A DNA stretch of 64,000 nt, taken from positions 2,929,948 through 2,993,947 of the forward strand of contig WTGQ01000002.1 in NCBI GenBank assembly GCA_011525365.1. The letters run 5' to 3'. This stretch comes from Acidobacteriota bacterium (lineage in GTDB: Bacteria > Acidobacteriota > Thermoanaerobaculia > Multivoradales > Multivoraceae). The position numbers were made by a program, and so were the translations under genes. Below are positions 60,704 through 64,000 of the stretch, piece by piece (the first letter of the stretch is position 1; each line of letters starts with the position of its first letter). The notes under the pieces are model-generated. The model saw nothing but the letters and a program-made list of their open reading frames with translations, did not search any database and had not been told where the DNA came from.

Positions 60704-62955
60704 TGCCGCAGGTCGTCCTGGTCGGCGCCGGGCACACCCACATCCAGGTCCTCCGCCACTGGATGATGCACCCGGATCCCGCGGTCGAGGCGACCCTCGT
60801 CGTCGACACGCCCATTGCCGTCTACTCCGGCATGGCGCCGGGGCTGGTTGCCGGACAGTACGAGCGGCATGAACTGGAGATCGACGCGGTGCCGCTGGCG
60901 CGCCGGGCGGGCGTCCGCGTGGTTCTCGCGCCTTGCACCGGCGTCGAAGCGACGAACCGGCGCGTTCTGGTCGAGGGCCGCGAGCCGCTCCCCTTCGACA
61001 TCGCCTCCTTCGACGTTGGATCGACTGTAGCCGGCCTCGATTTGCCCGGCGTGCGCGAACACGCGGTCCCCACGCGGCCGATCAACCGGCTGGCGGCGGC
61101 GATCTCCGGCCGCGTCGAGGCGCTGACCAGCCAGCGGCCGAACGTGGTCGTCGTCGGCAGCGGCGCGGGCGGCATCGAACTTGCGTTCTGCATCGACTCC
61201 CGGCTGCGCGGTCTGGACCTGGAGCCTCGGGTCACGATCGTCGAGGCGGGCGACCGCATCCTGCCCGGCTACCACCCGGCGCTGACGCGGCGAATCGAGG
61301 CGGCGGCACGCGAGCGCGGCCTCCGCACCCTGGTCGACACGACCGTCGCCGGCGTCGAGGAGCACGGCGTGCGTCTCGAAGACGGTCGAACGCTCGACTC
61401 CGACCTGACCTTCTGGGTGACCGGCGCCGCCGCGTTGCCAATCTTCCGGGGCTCCGACCTGCCCCTCTGCGATCGCGGCTTCGCCCGCACGCGGCCCACC
61501 CTGCAGGTGGAGGGCCACGACCACATCTTCGCCGTCGGCGACTGCGCGACCCTGATCGACCAGCCGAACCGTCCTCGTGCGGGCGTCTACGCGGTGCGCA
61601 TGGGGCCCTACCTGATCGAGAACCTGGAGCGCCTGAAGACAGGGCAGCGACTCCGCTGGTACCGGCCGCAGGGTGACTTTCTGGCTCTGCTCAACCTCGG
61701 CGACGGGCGCGCGGCCGGCGCCAAGTGGGGCGCCGCCTTCGAGGGTCGTTGGGTCATGCGGCTCAAGGACCGGATCGACCGCCGCTTCATGGAGCGCTTC
61801 CAGGCGCTCGACCCGGAGGGCGCGGCGCTGCCCGGGTTCGGCGCCATGAGGGCAGGTCCCGAAGCGCACGGAGCGAACGGCGAGCCTCAGTCGGCCCCGA
61901 TGTTCTGCGGCGGCTGCGCGGCGAAGGTAGGACCCGACCGGCTGGCCAGGGCGCTGGCGCGGGCAGGCCTGGACGCCCGGCCGGAGGCAGAAGGCGACCA
62001 GGTCCTCCTGGACCAGGTCATTCTGGACACTGGGACGCCGGACGACGCGGTCGCCTACCGGACGCCGGCGGGAGATCGCATCGTCGCCTCGCTGGACGCC
62101 TTCCCCGCGTTCACAGACGACCCCTGGCTCGTGGGCCGGATAGCCGCTGTCAACGCCTGCTCCGATCTCCACGCCACCGGGGTGACGCCCCGGTTCGCCC
62201 AGGCCCTGGTCACGCTGCCCCAGGAGGCCGACGGCGAGACCGCCGAGGAACTCCTGATCCAGGTCCTGGCGGGCGCCCGTGCGGCACTCGACCCGGAAGG
62301 CGTGCTGCTCCTGGGCGGCCACACGAACACCGGGCCTGAACTGGTCGTCGGCTTCCACGTCGAGGGTGTGCCGGAAGACGGCCGGGAGTTGCTGCTCAAG
62401 AGCCGGGTCCGGCCCGGCGACGCCCTGGTCCTGACCAAGCCACTGGGCTCCGGCGTACTGCTTGCCGCCGACCGGATGGGCCTCTGTCCCGGTCGCTGGC
62501 TGCGGACCTGCCTCGCCTCGATGCAGACGAGCAACCGTGGCGCGATGGAGGCGGCCAGGCGAGCCGGCGTGGCAGCCGCGACCGACGTCAGCGGCTTCGG
62601 CCTGGCTGGCCACCTGGGCGAAGTGGTCCAGGCAAGCAGCGTGAACATCGACGTCTACCTGAGCGCCCTGCCCGTGCTACCCGGTGCACTGGAGCTGCTT
62701 GACCGAGGCGAGCGGAGCACGAGTCACGACCAGAACACCCGGCTGCCCGTCCCGGTCGAGACCCCAAACGCCAGGAGTGCCCGTCTCGACCTGACCTTCG
62801 ACCCCCAGACGGCCGGCGGACTCGTACTGGCGGTCGATGCGAAGCGCGCCGACATCCTCTTGAGAGACCTGAAGGCCCAAGGCCTCGATGGAGCCGGGGT
62901 GATCGCTCGCGCACGAGGGGCCCGTCTCGGGAACCCTCGGCTGACTCTGAGCTGA
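60703..62955 (+). CDS. selD: FAD/NAD(P)-binding oxidoreductase fused to selenide,water dikinase
   Basis: 750 aa. Residues 1-385 are an NDH-2-like pyridine nucleotide-disulfide oxidoreductase (VVLVGAGHTHIQVLRHW; VVVVGSGAGGIELAFCIDSR; HIFAVGDCATL). Residues about 400-750 are SelD, which makes selenophosphate from selenide and ATP. The active-site region reads FCGGCAAKVGPD: Cys405 and Lys408 match the catalytic Cys and Lys of SelD, with Cys rather than selenocysteine. ATP-binding and metal blocks NACSDLHATGVTPRFAQALV, LLGGHTNTGPELVVGFHVEG, TDVSGFGLAGHLGEVVQAS and DPQTAGGLVLAV are intact. This fusion is known from several phyla. No selA, selB, selC or mnmH in the window. Confidence 0.93.
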   Translation: MPQVVLVGAGHTHIQVLRHWMMHPDPAVEATLVVDTPIAVYSGMAPGLVAGQYERHELEIDAVPLARRAGVRVVLAPCTGVEATNRRVLVEGREPLPFDIASFDVGSTVAGLDLPGVREHAVPTRPINRLAAAISGRVEALTSQRPNVVVVGSGAGGIELAFCIDSRLRGLDLEPRVTIVEAGDRILPGYHPALTRRIEAAARERGLRTLVDTTVAGVEEHGVRLEDGRTLDSDLTFWVTGAAALPIFRGSDLPLCDRGFARTRPTLQVEGHDHIFAVGDCATLIDQPNRPRAGVYAVRMGPYLIENLERLKTGQRLRWYRPQGDFLALLNLGDGRAAGAKWGAAFEGRWVMRLKDRIDRRFMERFQALDPEGAALPGFGAMRAGPEAHGANGEPQSAPMFCGGCAAKVGPDRLARALARAGLDARPEAEGDQVLLDQVILDTGTPDDAVAYRTPAGDRIVASLDAFPAFTDDPWLVGRIAAVNACSDLHATGVTPRFAQALVTLPQEADGETAEELLIQVLAGARAALDPEGVLLLGGHTNTGPELVVGFHVEGVPEDGRELLLKSRVRPGDALVLTKPLGSGVLLAADRMGLCPGRWLRTCLASMQTSNRGAMEAARRAGVAAATDVSGFGLAGHLGEVVQASSVNIDVYLSALPVLPGALELLDRGERSTSHDQNTRLPVPVETPNARSARLDLTFDPQTAGGLVLAVDAKRADILLRDLKAQGLDGAGVIARARGARLGNPRLTLS

Positions 62956-62992
62956 CGGCGGAAAGTCGACGGGCTTCGCAAGACGTTTCCTG

Positions 62993-63007
62993 GCCGCCTT
63001 CGGCGGC
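62993..63007 (+). terminator. hairpin after selD
   Basis: Perfect 6-bp inverted repeat GCCGCC-TTC-GGCGGC, 38 nt after the selD stop. No T tract. Confidence 0.4.
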
Positions 63008-63058
63008 AGCGGGTCAGAGGACTCGCGCGCCAACCGCAAACAGAGCGTAAGTTCATGC

Positions 63059-63064
63059 TAGGCT
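63059..63064 (+). promoter_or_regulatory. -10-like TAGGCT
   Basis: TGC-TAGGCT (extended -10 TGn) lies 9 nt before GTG 63074; no Shine-Dalgarno. Near-leaderless. Confidence 0.45.
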
Positions 63065-63073
63065 CGTGCGCTC

Positions 63074-64000
63074 GTGAGCGCCTCTCGGACTCCCTGCATC
63101 AACGAACCGCGTCCCGCGGTGACTGCCTCCGGCGCCTTGCGGGGCCGGGGCGCCGCGGTCAACCCTCGTAACCGCTTCGAGCGAATCGACATCGACTTCG
63201 AACCGGGCGAGAGCGCCGCCGAACGCGGCGACGCACCGCCGACCGAGTTGTTCCGGGACGAATCCAGGACCATCCTGTCTCGCAACGACTCGCCGGACCT
63301 CGGCTTCGAGTACAGCCTGAACCCCTACCGCGGTTGCGAGCACGGCTGCATTTACTGCTACGCGCGTCCGACCCACGAGTACCTCGGCTTCTCCGCCGGG
63401 CTGGACTTCGAGAGCCGGATCCTCGTCAAGGAGCGTGCGCCGGACCTGCTTCGGAAGGCGCTCCTGAGCCCGCGCTGGAAACCCCAGGTCATCGTGCTCT
63501 CCGGCGTCACCGACCCTTACCAGCCAATCGAACGAAAGCTCCGGATCACCAGGCGCTGTCTGGAAGTCCTTGCCGAGTTCCGCAACCCGGTGGCGATCAT
63601 CACCAAGAACCACCTCGTCACGCGCGACATCGACCTGCTCCTGGAACTCAACCGATTCCAGGCCTGCGGCGTCTACCTCTCGATCACTTCCGTCTCCGCC
63701 TCGCTGTCGGCGCGAATGGAACCCCGGGCCTCAACTCCGCGGCGGCGGTTCGCCGCGCTGCGTGAACTGAGCGCCGCCGGCATCCCCTGCGGCGTGATGA
63801 CCGCGCCGATCATCCCCGGCCTGAACGACGACCAGATCCCCGCGATCCTGGAAGCGGCGGCCGAAGCCGGGGCGAGCCGAGCGGGTTACATCCTGGTCCG
63901 CCTGCCCCACGGCCTTCGGGAGCTCTTCTCCGACTGGCTTGCGACCCACTTCCCGGATCGTCGCGACCGGGTGCTGAACCGGCTGCGGGAAGCGCGTGAC
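63074..64000 (+). CDS. PA0069-like radical SAM protein (3' end outside window)
   Basis: 309 codons visible, open to the right edge. The [4Fe-4S] cluster motif CX3CX2C is in YRGCEHGCIYCYARPTHEYL. Flanking blocks GRGAAVNPRNRFE, TILSRNDSPDLGFEYSLNPY, IVLSGVTDPYQPIERKLRIT and AIITKNHLVTRDIDLL match the PA0069/SplB-related group, whose function is not established. The GTG start at 63074 fits the -10-like element 9 nt upstream; GTG 63119 is a later possibility. A family of about 350-380 aa, so most is present. Confidence 0.9.
   Translation, partial: MSASRTPCINEPRPAVTASGALRGRGAAVNPRNRFERIDIDFEPGESAAERGDAPPTELFRDESRTILSRNDSPDLGFEYSLNPYRGCEHGCIYCYARPTHEYLGFSAGLDFESRILVKERAPDLLRKALLSPRWKPQVIVLSGVTDPYQPIERKLRITRRCLEVLAEFRNPVAIITKNHLVTRDIDLLLELNRFQACGVYLSITSVSASLSARMEPRASTPRRRFAALRELSAAGIPCGVMTAPIIPGLNDDQIPAILEAAAEAGASRAGYILVRLPHGLRELFSDWLATHFPDRRDRVLNRLREARD

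Noticed and set aside
61900..61940. Possible selenocysteine codon in SelD
   Set aside because: The active-site position is an ordinary Cys codon and there is no in-frame TGA.
60628..62613. 661-codon minus-strand ORF opposite the SelD fusion
   Set aside because: Antisense shadow; the plus strand carries intact FAD-binding and SelD motifs.

Overview
The window is about 70% G+C and densely coded. It has strong third-position GC bias, many GTG and TTG starts, and ATGA/GTGA-type overlaps between neighbours. It holds about 59 protein genes and no recognisable rRNA, tRNA, CRISPR array, insertion sequence or prophage gene. The content suggests a free-living or host-associated Gram-negative aerobe: an RND pump, many Sec and Tat exported hydrolases, an S9 peptidase, BNR-repeat and VWA-like secreted proteins, an Mrp-type antiporter, and wax-ester/triacylglycerol synthesis. 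The flavour is acidobacterial (Thermoanaerobaculia/Holophagae-like), but this is an inference from gene types, not a phylogenetic placement.

Layout. 1-5402 (minus): RND pump with its membrane-fusion lipoprotein, and an M20 amidohydrolase. 5453-8390: a molybdopterin-binding protein, then a two-gene Rieske oxygenase cassette. 8468-11978: three tandem copies of a secreted protein family of unknown function. 11989-15489 (minus): mogA, a penicillin-acylase lipoprotein and a small secreted protein. 15534-24731: pyrE, a cytochrome c/monooxygenase-like protein, rpsN, an exported D-2-hydroxyacid dehydrogenase, a giant BNR protein and an alpha/beta hydrolase. 24728-26987 (minus): lipoprotein, thpR, S1/P1 nuclease. 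27059-37801: one long co-directional run of acyl-CoA synthetase-like protein, PfkB kinase, S9 peptidase, lipoprotein and an eight-gene Mrp/Mbh-like antiporter cluster. 37843-47942: mixed metabolic genes and a VapBC-type toxin-antitoxin pair. 47994-57316: PhyH-like oxygenase, sulfotransferase, class IV aminotransferase and GT39-like transferase, followed by a compact putative neutral-lipid operon (WS/DGAT, lipase, degenerate WS/DGAT, phasin-like protein, GNAT). 57325-64000: DUF6489-like protein, amidohydrolase-CIA30 fusion, CaiB-type CoA-transferase, FAD-SelD fusion and the start of a PA0069-like radical SAM protein.

The most unusual signals are regulatory. Many transcription units are preceded by a TANNNT hexamer, often GCTANNNT. 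When this hexamer lies 6-11 nt from the start codon there is no Shine-Dalgarno sequence; when it lies about 15-54 nt away there usually is one. Leaderless or near-leaderless mRNAs therefore look common. In four of the eight divergent gene pairs the two outward-facing hexamers are separated by 17, 17, 17 and 18 bp, so each -10 sits where the other promoter would have its -35. The second notable region is the putative lipid-inclusion operon with a catalytically degenerate WS/DGAT partner. The third is a duplicated leader that brackets the Rieske cassette.
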